The notes under the pieces were generated by a model. The model was not told where the DNA came from. It was given only the letters and a program-made list of their open reading frames with translations, and did no database searches. This document shows, piece after piece, positions 11,491 through 23,445 of a DNA stretch of 64,000 bases. The position numbers and the translations under genes are program-made. The DNA comes from Eopsaltria australis (lineage: Eukaryota > Chordata > Aves > Passeriformes > Petroicidae): contig JAVTVJ010000068.1 in NCBI GenBank assembly GCA_034509425.1, positions 1,860,001-1,924,000 on the forward strand, read 5' to 3'. The first letter of the stretch is position 1; each line of letters begins with the position of its first letter.

Positions 11491-13624
11491 TGTGACTGGA
11501 TGTCTAAATGTGAATATAAGCAAAAATAAAAATAATTCTACATTGTAGATGTAGCATACTTTATTACACATGCCTGAGGTTTCTTAAGGCATAATGTGTG
11601 GGTGCATGGGTGGGAGTGCATAAGTACATATATGCACTGACATTAAATATTCACCTATCTACAGAGCTGAATTTTTAGAAGCAATAATATTTAATACGAT
11701 AATCCTATGATTCAGATGTTCTGTGCAGTCTTGTGGTGTTATATCCTTGAAGTGCTCATGCTTCAGCTATTCTGCCTGTACACATATGCTCACAGAAACA
11801 TGTTCATGCAAATTTCTGATATACATATTCAAATATTTCCCCCTGTTCCACTGTCTTTTATAACATTTTTCATGCTTATGGACTTCTTACAGAAATTATT
11901 AGAGGCAATGAGAGTTTTTCATAGGAATATAAACTGAATAGACAGGGACACCTTGTTTAATAAAGGAGTTGAAGAAGTGTATGAAGGATAGGTGAAATCA
12001 GGGTACAGAGAAAGGCAATCAGGTGGTGTGTTTAAGGAGATGCTTGATGCACCTAAAATACAAAATATCTGAAACATACAAAGGTACTCTTGTATTTACC
12101 ACTGGCAGTGTAAATTTACTATTGTATCTAGAACTTACTGCCATGTGATAGCCACTGAGCCCAAGATCCTCCAGCAGTTAGACAGGTGTATCCATGACAA
12201 AAACATTCAACCATCAAATAAAGAAAGAAATTATGGAGACACACAGAGACAACAAGGCTTGAAATTATAATCCCTGTAGCAGCTGGGCTTTCTACAGTGT
12301 TTTGGAGTGATTTGAGGCACCTGAAAATACAAGTAAGAATTGGATTGATAAGTAACTGTGATTTGGCAAGGTAATGCCAGCATGCTTGCCTTCCTCCCAC
12401 TGCCCCATTCAAAGTGCCCCAACCCAATCAAATGCTGCTGCCTTCTCTCAGGTTGCTGCCAAGAAGAGAAGAGAATAAGAACCAACCAGAAGAGAAGCTT
12501 TGAAGTTCCTTGGGCACATTTGTTCCCCATCAGTAGCATGTTCACCTCCTCCCTACATCTCTGCTCAATGTTCTTTTCCAAAGGTAGCACTGAGACCTTT
12601 GCTTCCTGACCCTGTAGTACTAACTCAGAAAAATCCATAATGATCAAATGATCAAATCATTCTATGACACCAAGTTCTTGCAAGCCCAAGTTCTGGCATA
12701 CACAAGGTTGGAGGCAGGGCATTCCCATTCCCATCCATGTCATCCTGGGCACAACAAGCAGGACCATTCCTGAGAACAGCTGCTGATTTCAAGAACTGGA
12801 AGAAATCAGATCTTAAGACAACTATGCTGTTCATCTACACAATGTTTAGTTTTGTTTCTTAACTGAATCAAAGCTACTTTTGCCTAGTGCACGGTTTCAT
12901 TGTAAAAGGTTCATGTCATTCCTGAATTGTTTCTCCATGTGTTCTGGAGCAGATTTTCTGCACTCAACAGAGATTTCCCCAGAGGAGGAGCAGAGTGAGC
13001 TCAGCCAGTGCAGTATATAGAAAACAGCACACTGACTTCTCATCATTCTTTTTGTCTTAGATATTCTGGGCAATAGAAATAAGTTCTAAGGACTTCAAAA
13101 AGCATGCCTGTAAAACCTGTTGCCAGATAAATTAAATCAGTCACTCCATGGCTGCTCTCTACAGGTGCATGAGGGCACTGAAGTGAGAACCACGTTAATT
13201 TTCTTTGTATTTGTTTGAGGACTACTTTATATTCACTAGGGGATCCTTAACATCGTGTTCTTTAATTTTTCTGCATTTGAATATGTATCTTAATATTGCC
13301 TTAGAATTTTGTTCCTTATTCTGAAAGTGGGCTAATTGGTATGCTATTTTCCATTTTGGTTGCTATTTTCATTGAGAATCAGCAGCAGGTATCTATTCAC
13401 TTACAGACTGAAAGTGAATTATAACCCTCTCCATTATTGTAAAATATGGTTTTACCTTCTTTTTTTTTCCTCCAAGCAGTAGTAAGCTCTTTAAAACAGC
13501 CATTCTTTTTCACCATCAAAGTAACACACTGTGTACACTGGAGTTACTCACCACAGCCTATCATTGAAAATACTGTTCGGAAGGTTGGGCAGGTATTCTA
13601 TGGCATGAAGATATTCAGATCCCG

Positions 13625-13635
13625 CCCCCCCCCCC
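13625..13635 (+). repeat. C homopolymer, 11 bases
   Basis: Eleven consecutive C residues follow cccg. A plain mononucleotide run, likely variable in length and prone to sequencing error. Confidence 0.95.
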
Positions 13636-15945
13636 TTATGAGTAAATGCTCAGTTTCAGATAAATGCCCCAAATTGTTAATATCTGGTGTGCCAACTCGT
13701 ATGTCCATGGAGAGCTGTCCAGAGCATTTGACCTTTCTTTCAGAAGTGTGCAAATAAAACAAGGACTGCCTAGAATCTGCAAAGACATTGATTTCTCCTT
13801 CAGTGGTTGTCAGCTCTGCTGGGGTTGATCCCTGGGGTTGCTCCTCTCTGGTGTCAGTGTGGGAAGCAGGGGTGACAGAGCCTTTCACCAAAGGGCAAAA
13901 ATACATTTTAGCTCATTTAGGTCTATGAAAGGCGCTGGGCAATTTGTTCCCCTCCTGCAACTTTGCCCTGTCTTTCTTACTATGTGTGCTAATTATTAAT
14001 GCATGCTGCTGTAAATATTATTTACTCTTCTTCTCTCAGGGCAATTTGTAATTCGTAGAGGGTTGGGAACAGCTGGAAGGCAAAGCAGTGATCCTGAAAT
14101 TTTCTGAGACTTAAGTCAATGATGTTTTTATGGTCATCTAATTTCCCTGGGAGTATTTTGTGTTACATTAAGTGGTTGTTATGCACCAATAAGCATGCCT
14201 AATAAATGTAGCCACTTCCCTCTGATAAATTATGGGAATAAATTTGAATGCTCATTAACATGTGTATATTAACCCTGTGTGAACACTGTAAAGAGTTCAG
14301 CTGGGTACAAAATTATCACTGTGGCTTACCCAAAGTGTTTGGATCTAGGTTTATCACTTGGCAGGACATAAGCCTGAATGGAAATAAATAAATTACTTTT
14401 TTCTAATAAGGGAAATTGTATTAATATAAAACTGATTTAAAAGCCTATACCCATGGGCAGTTCATCTCCTGTCAATATTACCATTGAGAAGATATTGAGA
14501 GAAATAACTGCACAAATCAGTATAGTAGTGAGAGGAGAGGTAGGGAGGGCCCTCTGTGCCAGTGGCAAACTGAATCAAGTAGAAGTGTCACCTTGCTTTA
14601 TTTCAAAGGAGGATGGGGTCCTTGGGAACAGCAACCTGCTCAGGTCCTTTACAAGACCATCACTTAAGTCTGCTCCTTTAATAAAATTCTATTTTTTCCA
14701 CAGCCACATACAGAGGTTTTTATTGTTGCCATAAGCTGAGGTACAGTCTCTTTTGGGCAAAGGGATATTTTTCTTCTAGGAAGATTCAGCAGGTAAGAGG
14801 TTTCTAATCATAATATGCAAAATAAGTCAAAAGGAGTAATTTTTAAAAGTAGCTTTTGATCCAGTATAGCTTTTTCCCAGGAGATTAGATCAGATAACTG
14901 GTTGCATTAATTGGTACTCAGCGTAGGAAGAGATGCTAAATACTTCTGCCTGTCAATTCACCCAGATGTACAGAATAATTCAAAAAAGTGCATGCATTAA
15001 CTGACAGGAATGAATTCTGAAAGAGCTGACAATCATGAATAATGCAGCAAGGTAAAAAAAAATATTGTGGTTGAGAGATAGTTCAGAGGCTGCTCTACTA
15101 GCGTCTTCTTAAAACATATTGTTCATAAATAGAACTTTTCCTATGAGTTTCACTAAATTAGATAGCAAATTATGAAGGTAAGCTTGCAAGAGTGGTATCA
15201 CATCTGAAATGTTTGAAATATAAAAACCTGAGGCCTGGGAAGGAAGCTCTACTAAAAGCACATGTTTGTAATTGTAAAACAAATATTATCTCTTTGCTGT
15301 CAGTATGTATAACAAAGACAGGTTTCCACTGATTGGGAAATAGACATAATAAAAGAGATGCTCCTGCACAGACTACTTTATTTGATGAACAACCAACTGA
15401 GGTCCAGTAGAAAGCATCCTAGTGGCTTCAGTGGATACTCATGAGGGAATATTTTCATATTCCTTATCTTAAGCATGTAATTTGAATATGCAAGTGATGC
15501 CAGTATTCCCCAAAGTTTAAATCAACACATTATTCTCTCTTGTTTGACTGTAGTTTTGGCAGAGTTACTATTTTTGTCTGCTTACATTTCCTCTTCACTT
15601 TTGTCAGCTTAATGTAAGACTGCAAGAATAGAGGTACTGAGTGTTGCCAAAGGTTCCCCAACAATGACCACAAGCAGAAAAGTAAGACTGAAAAAGAAGA
15701 GTATTTCAAGGAAGTTGTGCTACCTTCCCAGGGTGGTCTCTTAGCCTCTGACAATTTACAGCTCCGAGACTGAGCTCAGAATCTGTGACCCTGTTTCAGA
15801 AGCATTCAATGGGTGTCTCTTCCATAATGTACCCATCTGTACCAGGAATCCCTGCCACCCCCTATCAGAGTGATCTCCACAGTTTATTATGAAAACTATC
15901 CTTTTACTCCTATACTTTTGACCTGTTTCATGAGTTTGGTGGGGG

Positions 15946-15983
15946 TTTTTTGTTTGTTTGTCTGATTGGTTTGTTTTGTTGTT
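15946..15983 (+). repeat. T/G-rich low-complexity tract
   Basis: Imperfect TTTG units (tttgtttgtttg, then ggtttgttttgttgtt). It is simple sequence with no element attached. Confidence 0.8.
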
Positions 15984-17961
15984 CCCCAGTCCATGTGGAG
16001 ACTTAGTGGTTGCTTAGTTTCCCTAAGAACCATCAATGCTTGAAGATGGCCCAGAGCCAGTTGAAATCCTAGTGAGTGCTACTGGGGTGCTTTCTGTCTT
16101 GTTCAGGAGTTTTTGAGGCAAGACTTCCTTCACAGAGTCCATGCCCCCAAATTATCCATGTGTCTCACATTCTTTTCCTCATTATAAGTAGGTAGGCAAT
16201 TTCACCAGAAAAGCAGTGTAGGTTGTGGGTTTTTATTTCATCTGGATGCCTTGACCTCCAACAGAACAGTTTTGGTTTTGCTTTATTTTAAATAGAAGAT
16301 ATCTTTGCTACCCTCCAGTCCAGAAGGTCACCAAGGATACATGTTGGACTACAACAAAATTCAATAGCCATTTCCCATAATGTAGTCTTCACAGCATGGG
16401 AAAAGAAGTGCCACAGAAGAAAACAAACAAAAAGGTAAGCATACAAAAAATGAAGCAAGCACAGCAGCATGTACCAAGGCTCTATGATACAGCAGCATTC
16501 ATGGGGAGCGGCCCTCAGGAATGACTGGAGGTTTGGTTTTTACACAGACAGACCATGTTTAAAGTTCTTGCACTGTTTTTCAGAGCTACATCTACTCTGC
16601 TAAATAAAAGCTGACATGGTTTCAAACCAAGTCCAAGTGACAGAGACAGGGTTTACGTGTATGCTGTGAAGCAGCAGCCACTTGCAGGTCATGGCTGTCT
16701 TGCAGGCAGCTGTTTGTAGAAATCTATACCGGAACCAAGGGCTTAGAGAACAATTAAGCTGTGTGGACAATCAATAATCAAGCTTGGCCTTGTTTTATTT
16801 AGGGGTATAGAGGCATTCAGTGTGATCCTTCTAATAAACAGGGACAGCTTGTAAAAGGATAAGAGAAACAGAATGATTTCTGAGTAAATAATCTGATCTG
16901 GGGAATGATGTAAATGACTAGCAGAGGCACTTTCATGCAGCGTGAAATCATTAATGTTATGTAAGAGCTGAAAGCATTCATGTAAGGCTGGTACACTTGT
17001 ATCAGGACATGGATTGTCCTCTTACTCACACTGAGCATCCTTTTATTCCTGAATCTGGGGTCACTTGAGAAGATCCGTCTACATAAGTTGTATTTAGATT
17101 GTAATATTTTGATGTTAACTGAGCTGAGAAGGGCTCTCCTGATGAGCTCCTTAATGAAGAAAACAGACAAATCTGAATTTTGGAAGGAATGACTGCACAT
17201 GTCTCTTTGACACAATTCAGTGCCATGAAGTTGCATCTGAAATGTGGCCCATGTGAAAATGAAATCAAAAGGGATGGGAGTGTTTCTGCTTAGTCCAATT
17301 GTGTAAAAAGAAGATGCTGGTTTCAGTGGCTGAGAGCTCTAAGTAAAAGCAGTGCTAAGGAGGCAGGTAGTGTGAGTGCCTTTCAGGCAGTGCTTTAGAT
17401 GCTGAAATAAGCTGTATTTAACATTGACTACTTTTCAGGCTGAGATTTCTTTCCACAGTTGTTTTTTCTTGAAGGTTAATTAGCAATGATGTTTTCATTA
17501 GAAAGTTCCTATTTCCGGATACAAAATCTTCACTCTTCCTGGTCTAAATGGTAAGCATAAGTTAATACAAGCAAATTTGCTCATGAAGTATAGCTTTTAA
17601 AAGCATAGTAGACATGCCTTGTTAACTAATTGAAGGATTTCAGAGACATAAAAACACATGATTGACACATAATGTGCAGTCAAGGGAAATACTATCATGA
17701 GAAGCTTTCAGCAATGTGACACTGAAAGCTGCACTGTGCAAAGTTCACATAAAAGAACTAATGGGCTTCATTAGGAGAATCCAGAGCACACTGATCCATC
17801 ACCGATGAAAACCCAGCTCGAGGCTAGCCAGAAAAATGGTGGTTATTTTGTTTCTTTCCTAGTACAAAAACATTTTGTCTTTTAGGCCTCAGAGTGAAGT
17901 CTACACAACAAGAGTAAGACGGTGTTAGCTTGGGAAAGCTATGGTTCGCACAGCCCAGGAC

Positions 17962-18055
17962 ATCATAGAGTCACAGATCACAGACTCACAGAACAATTCA
18001 GGTTGGAAGGGACCTTTAAGGGTCATCAGTCGAACTGGGATTTTGCCCCCCATTA
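17962..18055 (-). mobile_element. CR1 LINE 3' end with several octamer units, reverse orientation
   Basis: The plus strand begins with a ladder of complemented octamers (catagagt, cacagat, cacagact, cacagaac), the tandem tail typical of CR1. It is followed by ttcaggttggaagggacct and ttaagggtcatcagtcgaac. One unit has lost a base. Similarity fades after about 18055. Only the extreme 3' end was inserted or survives. Another reverse CR1 tail lies about 270 bases to the right. Confidence 0.88.
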
Positions 18056-18320
18056 CAACCACCCTAAAAGACTTTTTCTCCATGTCATGGTGCACAGTGG
18101 CACTCTCACCCAGCAGGAGACAGCTCACTGCCCTGGAGCAGAGGATCTGGGCAGGGGAACTGAGCTAGGGAAATGTACTGCCTATCTCATTAGAAATCAG
18201 CACCCTTTTGATAATGATAGTCAATATTATTATTTGTGTGCAGGTTTAATTCCCTCAGCATCTCAGTAACTGTCCATGTTTTGACTCTTATGTACTTCAA
18301 TTATTTTTTGGGGACCCCGA

Positions 18321-18392
18321 AATAATAGAATTATTTAGGTTGGAAAAAACCTTTAAGATCATTGAGTCAAATCAAGTCTGAGAGTGTCAGGG
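18321..18392 (-). mobile_element. CR1 LINE 3' scrap, reverse orientation
   Basis: The sequence aataatagaattatttaggt is followed by tggaaaaaacctttaagatc and 'attgagtcaaatc', a good match to the reverse CR1 tail subtype with 'tttaggttggaaaagaccttt'. The octamer tail is reduced to one decayed unit and the match ends within about 70 bases. Confidence 0.78.
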
Positions 18393-20568
18393 ACTTTTTT
18401 TAATATAGACCTTCAGTCTTTTCTGAGCCCACCTGAGTGAAAACCATACACCAAGGGGAATAGTCAGATAGGATACATAGATCAGTGTTTATCTCAATGT
18501 AATTTTCAATCAGTGGAGCTACACTTTCATTTCACAGAGACAGAGAAGCTGTTATTTTGGATAACTACGAATTTGGCAAATGGAAATTGCAAATGCTCTT
18601 CTGCAGATTCAGACATCTTCAAGAGACGGGCTAAGATTGTTTCCATGAATATCATTCCTTTTTAAATCAGTTGCAGTAGTTAGCTGCAAAGTACCTCTTG
18701 GGTACTTTGATTTCATTTGTTTTAGAACACAAATCAGGTATATTTAGCTAATCCTCTAAAATTCAGCTGTATTATCTTCTTTTATTAGCCTCTATAAAAT
18801 GCATTTTTACTGCTGAAATTTAAAGAGGATTAATATCCTCCTGATATAAATCACAATAGTCTCTTTAGTTATGGTGCATCTTAAGGTTTACTGAGTTTAA
18901 ATGATTTAAATGGTTTTTTTTTATGTTGCCTAATTTATTCTGTTGGAGCTGTTGAGAGAGTAAGACTGTCATTAAGATTATTTTACTGCTTGATGCATCA
19001 GATACAGATCTTTTTGAAGAGCTGTTTCTTTCTCAATTATTGTCCAACATCTCAACCAGTCCTTGTCTTTTTCTTAAATGTTTTGAGAACAACTGTAGAC
19101 AGATGTAAAATGTGAAAAAAATTAAGCCATTATAAAAAAATATTAGATAATAACCACCAGCAGACACATTCTCTGTATGCCACTGATAAACTGGAAACGC
19201 TAGCAAGGCCTATTCTGCCTTCTAAGAACCTGAACTGTCTGAGCTGTCACATGAGGATATCTGGAATTCTTAGATATCTTTCCTCCATGCTGCCATTCTG
19301 CTACAGACATTTATCTAGTATTTTTTTCTCCCCTGATGTGAATTACATGGGACATTCTCACTTCTAGAAAAGAGTATTAAGGTGACTCTGCAGAAGTTAC
19401 CCTCTTTTGTAAAATGCAATTGGGGTTGATCTGTGAAACTCTCAGCAGAGGTCTCCTCTCTCCCACATGTGCCCTGTTTACCCTGAATCTCAACTTCCCC
19501 TCACAGTGAGCTGTGCAAGGAAACCAGTGAGCCAGCATTGCCTGGGGCAAAATGAGGACATGCATGTTTTCCTTTGGATGGAGATTTTAAAGCCATTGCA
19601 AGTGGCTTATGTATAATTCCCTGGATTTATTTAAAAAGTTGGTTTTAATAGGTGGGTGGGGTTACAGCAAGAATGAGGAGTCTAGTCACAGTTTAGCCAC
19701 TGATCTTCTGGATGGTCTCTTGATAGTCACGTGACAGGACTTTCAGAAAGGCCTGGAATTTGGGTGTCCCAGTTTAAACCCTAATTTCTGATTTTTATTT
19801 AATTTACTTTTCATTTATTTAGGAGGAACATTTAAAAATGTTCCCTGGTTATTTTCGGTGGAAACACAAAATAATTCCTTTGAACAAGCTGAGCACATCT
19901 TAGCCCAGGGTTTTGGTGTAGAAAAGTACTTTTATAGATTCCCTTTCTGTTGTTTTATTATCCATATTATGGACCCAGCAATATTAATCATGTAAAGCTT
20001 TTGCATCTCTATTAAGAATATTTAGCTCTGCTTCATCTGAAATCTCTACAAAGCTGTGAAAGCTAGAAATCAGGCATTCCTGTCTGAGAGCCACAGTCAA
20101 GTGTTTGTACATCAATTTGCATTCTGAACCCATGCATGTTTCAAGCTGGTTCACAGCATGCTGAGAGTGGAGGCAGATGATGAGAGTTGTCTTAAGGACA
20201 GCTTCTCAGAGTGCCAAGTGGATGCTCTTCCAAAGAGATTGCTCATGAGCACCCATTTGACTGCACTTTGCTGGCAGGAGGAGGGGAAGGAAGGACATCA
20301 CAAACCCTTCATCTCACGTGTGGGCCAGTGCTGAGCTTTCAAGAATGTGGCCATGGAGAGAAAGGGGGATGTAATCATCACACATGTGTCTCCTTGCCAG
20401 TCTCACATTCCTCCCGTCTCTCCCAGGGAAAGGATTCACTCCCGACAGCGCCAGCACAGCCTGGGCAGGGCAGTGTAACAGCAACTCCTGAGGGCATGTC
20501 AACCTCACCAGGGCATGAACCTCAGGAATGGAACAGTTCAGCTTCCCTGACCTCTTAGGTGCATCCTG

Positions 20569-20619
20569 GTTGTCAAGAAACTTCAGTTGTCAAGAAACTT
20601 TAGTTGTCAAGAAACTTTC
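20569..20619 (+). repeat. three tandem copies of a 17-base unit
   Basis: The unit gttgtcaagaaacttca is repeated three times head to tail. Copy 2 ends in tta and copy 3 in ttc; the rest is identical. The near identity suggests a fairly recent slippage or duplication event. Confidence 0.93.
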
Positions 20620-20747
20620 AGAAATTCAGTCAAACAGGATGTGACTGTATTGTTATTATTTTAAACTGAAATAGAGAAAAGGAGAAAACTCCATCAAGAT
20701 CTTCATGGAGGATTATTTCTTGTAGCCATCTCACCTACACATTAGAC

Positions 20748-20763
20748 ATATATATATATATAT
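20748..20763 (+). repeat. AT dinucleotide microsatellite, 8 units
   Basis: Eight consecutive AT units lie between agac and tccttg. This is a short perfect simple repeat. Confidence 0.93.
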
Positions 20764-22270
20764 TCCTTGTGAATAACTGCAGTCTAAAGAGAGGGGGCTT
20801 CAGAACTCCATGGTGGGTGTGTAAATTCTCAAATTCAGAGACCTTTTAGGTCGAGGTGGGGATTACCTTTTTGCAGGGGGGTTGGACTTCACCCATAAGA
20901 TCTGTGAGGGCAGCTGTGCAACAGTGAAAAGTGGAACCCTAAGACTGGGATTTGCTGAAACTAGTCAGAAAGAAACAAGGAATGTAGGATATTTGGGATC
21001 CTTGGTGGGTTGTTGAGGGAAACAGAGGCACCTGAGGGCAAAAGCAGGGAGCCCAAGTGACCTGACAGATATGGAGCTTTCCATGATGGGTTTTTACACT
21101 TCCTTGTACTGTCACCTACTGCTCACCATCAGAGAGATGCTCCTGATCAGATCAACAATCAGCCTGCAAACCAGCTCTGCTGACTAAACAGGCAAATCTG
21201 CCCTGCCTCTGGGACCTTCCAACAGTCCTGTCAGTTGACTGATGTTTAACTCAGATTCCAATTTAATGCAATTTGTGTGTGAATGTGCATGCGTGAGGAC
21301 ATAAAATCAGACACAAATTACTGAGTTCACTTGTTCTCCATCATAAAAGAAGGTACTGGAAAAAATGTGAGGAAAAAAGGAGCCATATTTACAGTACAGC
21401 ATTTCAGCATTATAGTAAGGGATTAATTAGAACTATTGAGAGATCTTACAGTTTTTGTGGTTTTTTTTTCTTTTTAAAGTGACAAGCAGAAATCAGAAAG
21501 GAGCTGATGTAAGTTAATTGAATAAAAATGAATTCTACGAAAGGCAGTAACAACCTACTTAAGTGTTACCATAACTCTTGATATTTAAATATATGATCCT
21601 TATCAGACAGCTTTGATTAGCCTTTAAGCAAAACTAAATTTTGTTTTAATCAAAGTTATAATGTTAAATGCTTATTTCAGTTTTCTTGTGGTGTATTAGC
21701 AGTAAATTTTCTGTAATGTAAAAAAAAGATAGATTAAATGCTATCTAGAAGGATGATTATTATTTTAGAATTAGTTATAATTTTATATAAATTATATATG
21801 ATGAATAATGTATTTATTTATAATTATGAAATATTCTTTAGATTAATATAGTTACATTAGGGGTTATGTAATTACCTACCTTCTTGTAAACTGTAGCTTC
21901 AATGGTGAGGCTCACTAATTCAATATTTAAATTGGTTTAATACAACTTCTGATATAAGGGTTTGTTGTTTTTTCATCTTCTCTTGCTTTCCAGCCACATA
22001 TTTAGTGGAATTTAAATATATAACTTTGTATTTGATACAGATTTGTCAATGAAGGCAAAGTCAAGAATGATTTAGTAATAAAAGCACTTAGTGGCTATCT
22101 GTGGGCGTATGTTTGACACTCTAGATTAATCCTTTTCTGTCTTCCAAGAAACTTCTCTGATCTGTTTCTTTGCAATGGGTGATTTCCCTGGGTTTGAGGG
22201 CCAGGCATATAGGTATATTCCTGTCCTGGGTTAGGCCAGAGGGGTCAAAATCTAGGAAGTGATCTGTGCT

Positions 22271-22298
22271 GCAGGAAGGAATACAACTTCCTTCCTGC
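22271..22298. repeat. perfect 11-bp inverted repeat (hairpin)
   Basis: The left arm gcaggaaggaa (22271-22281) and right arm ttccttcctgc (22288-22298) are exact complements around a 6-base loop, tacaac. The stem is GC-balanced and stands out in AT-rich DNA. It is too short for a microRNA precursor. It could be a remnant of a terminal structure of an old mobile element, or chance. Confidence 0.85.
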
Positions 22299-22603
22299 GA
22301 GAGAGAGGAATGTTAGGGATATTTTCAATTCAAGCCTTGTAGATGAGGACAGAAATCTTGCATCCTGAGCCTTTTTTTCCTGGGAAGTCACATAGAAACT
22401 GGAAGATGGGTATGATGTTCCTGGGGTAACCAAGTTAATTCTTGCAGCACTGCATGGAACACAGAGTTACACATGTTACACAGGGGTACAGACTCAGAAC
22501 AGCACATGACAATGAGTTGTACCAAGGGAGCGCCTAAAACAAGGGCAAGGGCAGAATAGCCACCAGTAGGGAATGATGGCCATTTTTTCATTTTGCCCAC
22601 CTT

Positions 22604-22634
22604 TAGGGGATGGTGTCCCCTAGAATAGGGGACA
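22604..22634. repeat. alternating inverted repeats, two mutually exclusive stems
   Basis: Three blocks alternate: tagggga (22604-22610), tccccta (22616-22622) and tagggga (22626-22632). The middle block can pair with either flank: a 7-bp stem with a 5-base loop on the left, or a 9-bp stem (tgtccccta with taggggaca) with a 3-base loop on the right. No gene or terminator role can be assigned in this context. Confidence 0.8.
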
Positions 22635-23411
22635 GAACAGGCTGGTTGCCTGTGCCTTTTGACAAGCTAACAGGTAAAAATTGTATCCTGGTCTGACCAG
22701 TAAGGATTATGCATGTATTTTAAGGAAAACAGGACTCACATATAGCTGAATACTGTCTTTAATTTTTTCTTCCCTTGCAGCATCAATATGTTTATTAAAA
22801 TGTTGATTAAATTTTCTCTTGTCTAAATAAGAGCAAGTTAAGGATGCCCACTAAGGGCAATGAAACCATCACCCCTTTTCCAAGCAGGAAGCAGTGTGCT
22901 GCTCACTGCATGCTCTTAAATTCATTCCATCATTTCATGGCTTCATTGAGATGTGGAATCCCACCAGAGCCACCTCTTAATGCCTGCTTTGCAAATGAGG
23001 AGCCTGGACTTTGGTGCCATCTCCTATCGTGGACCTGTTGTGTCTCCCTTGGAAAGTCTTAAGTCACTGCAATGCATTCCCTGTGTTCCTGTAAACTCCT
23101 TTAGTTTGTTATCCCTTGTAACTTGTCAGTCATGGCTAATGATGTAGTAACTGCTGTGGAAAATAGATTTCAGTCTTTGGAAGGCCATCATTAAGCCATT
23201 AAGCCCAGTGGTGTGTCTCTCCTTTACATTCCATGCTGAATATATATTAGAAGTATAGAAATCTATTGTAGATAGGTAAGCATGAAAAGAACTTGTCCCT
23301 AGATTTTTGTAATTGCACTCAGAATTTGGAAAGAAATTTGCCTTTTTATAGAAAATCTTGTGGAACAATTTCAGTTTTGAGGTAAAGGGGCAGGGAGAGG
23401 GTGACCTATAA

Positions 23412-23412
<1 letters not shown>

Positions 23413-23443
<31 letters not shown>
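23413..23443 (+). repeat. TG microsatellite, 15.5 perfect units
   Basis: An uninterrupted run of alternating T and G, 31 bases long, begins after cctataaa. It is long and perfect enough to be polymorphic between individuals. CA/TG runs can also adopt Z-DNA. Confidence 0.97.

Positions 23444-23445
<2 letters not shown>

Larger units (their letters stand above)
7676..17961. other. 10 kb of AT-rich noncoding sequence
   Basis: No supported gene. The longest frames (138 codons on the minus strand at 12231-12647 and 139 codons at 16817-17236) show no domain, no repeated hydrophobic or charged pattern and no codon signature that would set them apart from chance. The region contains a possible decayed CR1 scrap near 11.43 kb, a C-tract at 13.63 kb, a T/G-rich tract at 15.95 kb, and splice-like pairs near 14.78 kb and 16.30-16.43 kb. 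Positions 13975-14340 have an enhancer-like look (many ATTA/TAAT cores) but nothing decisive. Confidence 0.65.

Noticed and set aside
12231..12647. 138-codon minus-strand open frame
   Set aside because: The translation looks random and a second frame is open over part of the same span.
16817..17236. 139-codon minus-strand open frame
   Set aside because: No domain and no support beyond length; expected among many random frames in 64 kb.
20873..20920. CR1-like phrase gcaggggggttggacttc
   Set aside because: The phrase fits the run-in to a CR1 tail, but the expected tcccttccaac block and octamers do not follow.
22222..22690. Possible solo LTR starting tgtcctgggttaggcc
   Set aside because: The first few bases recall some songbird LTR starts, but there is no matching end, target duplication, polyadenylation layout or internal retroviral sequence that I can see.
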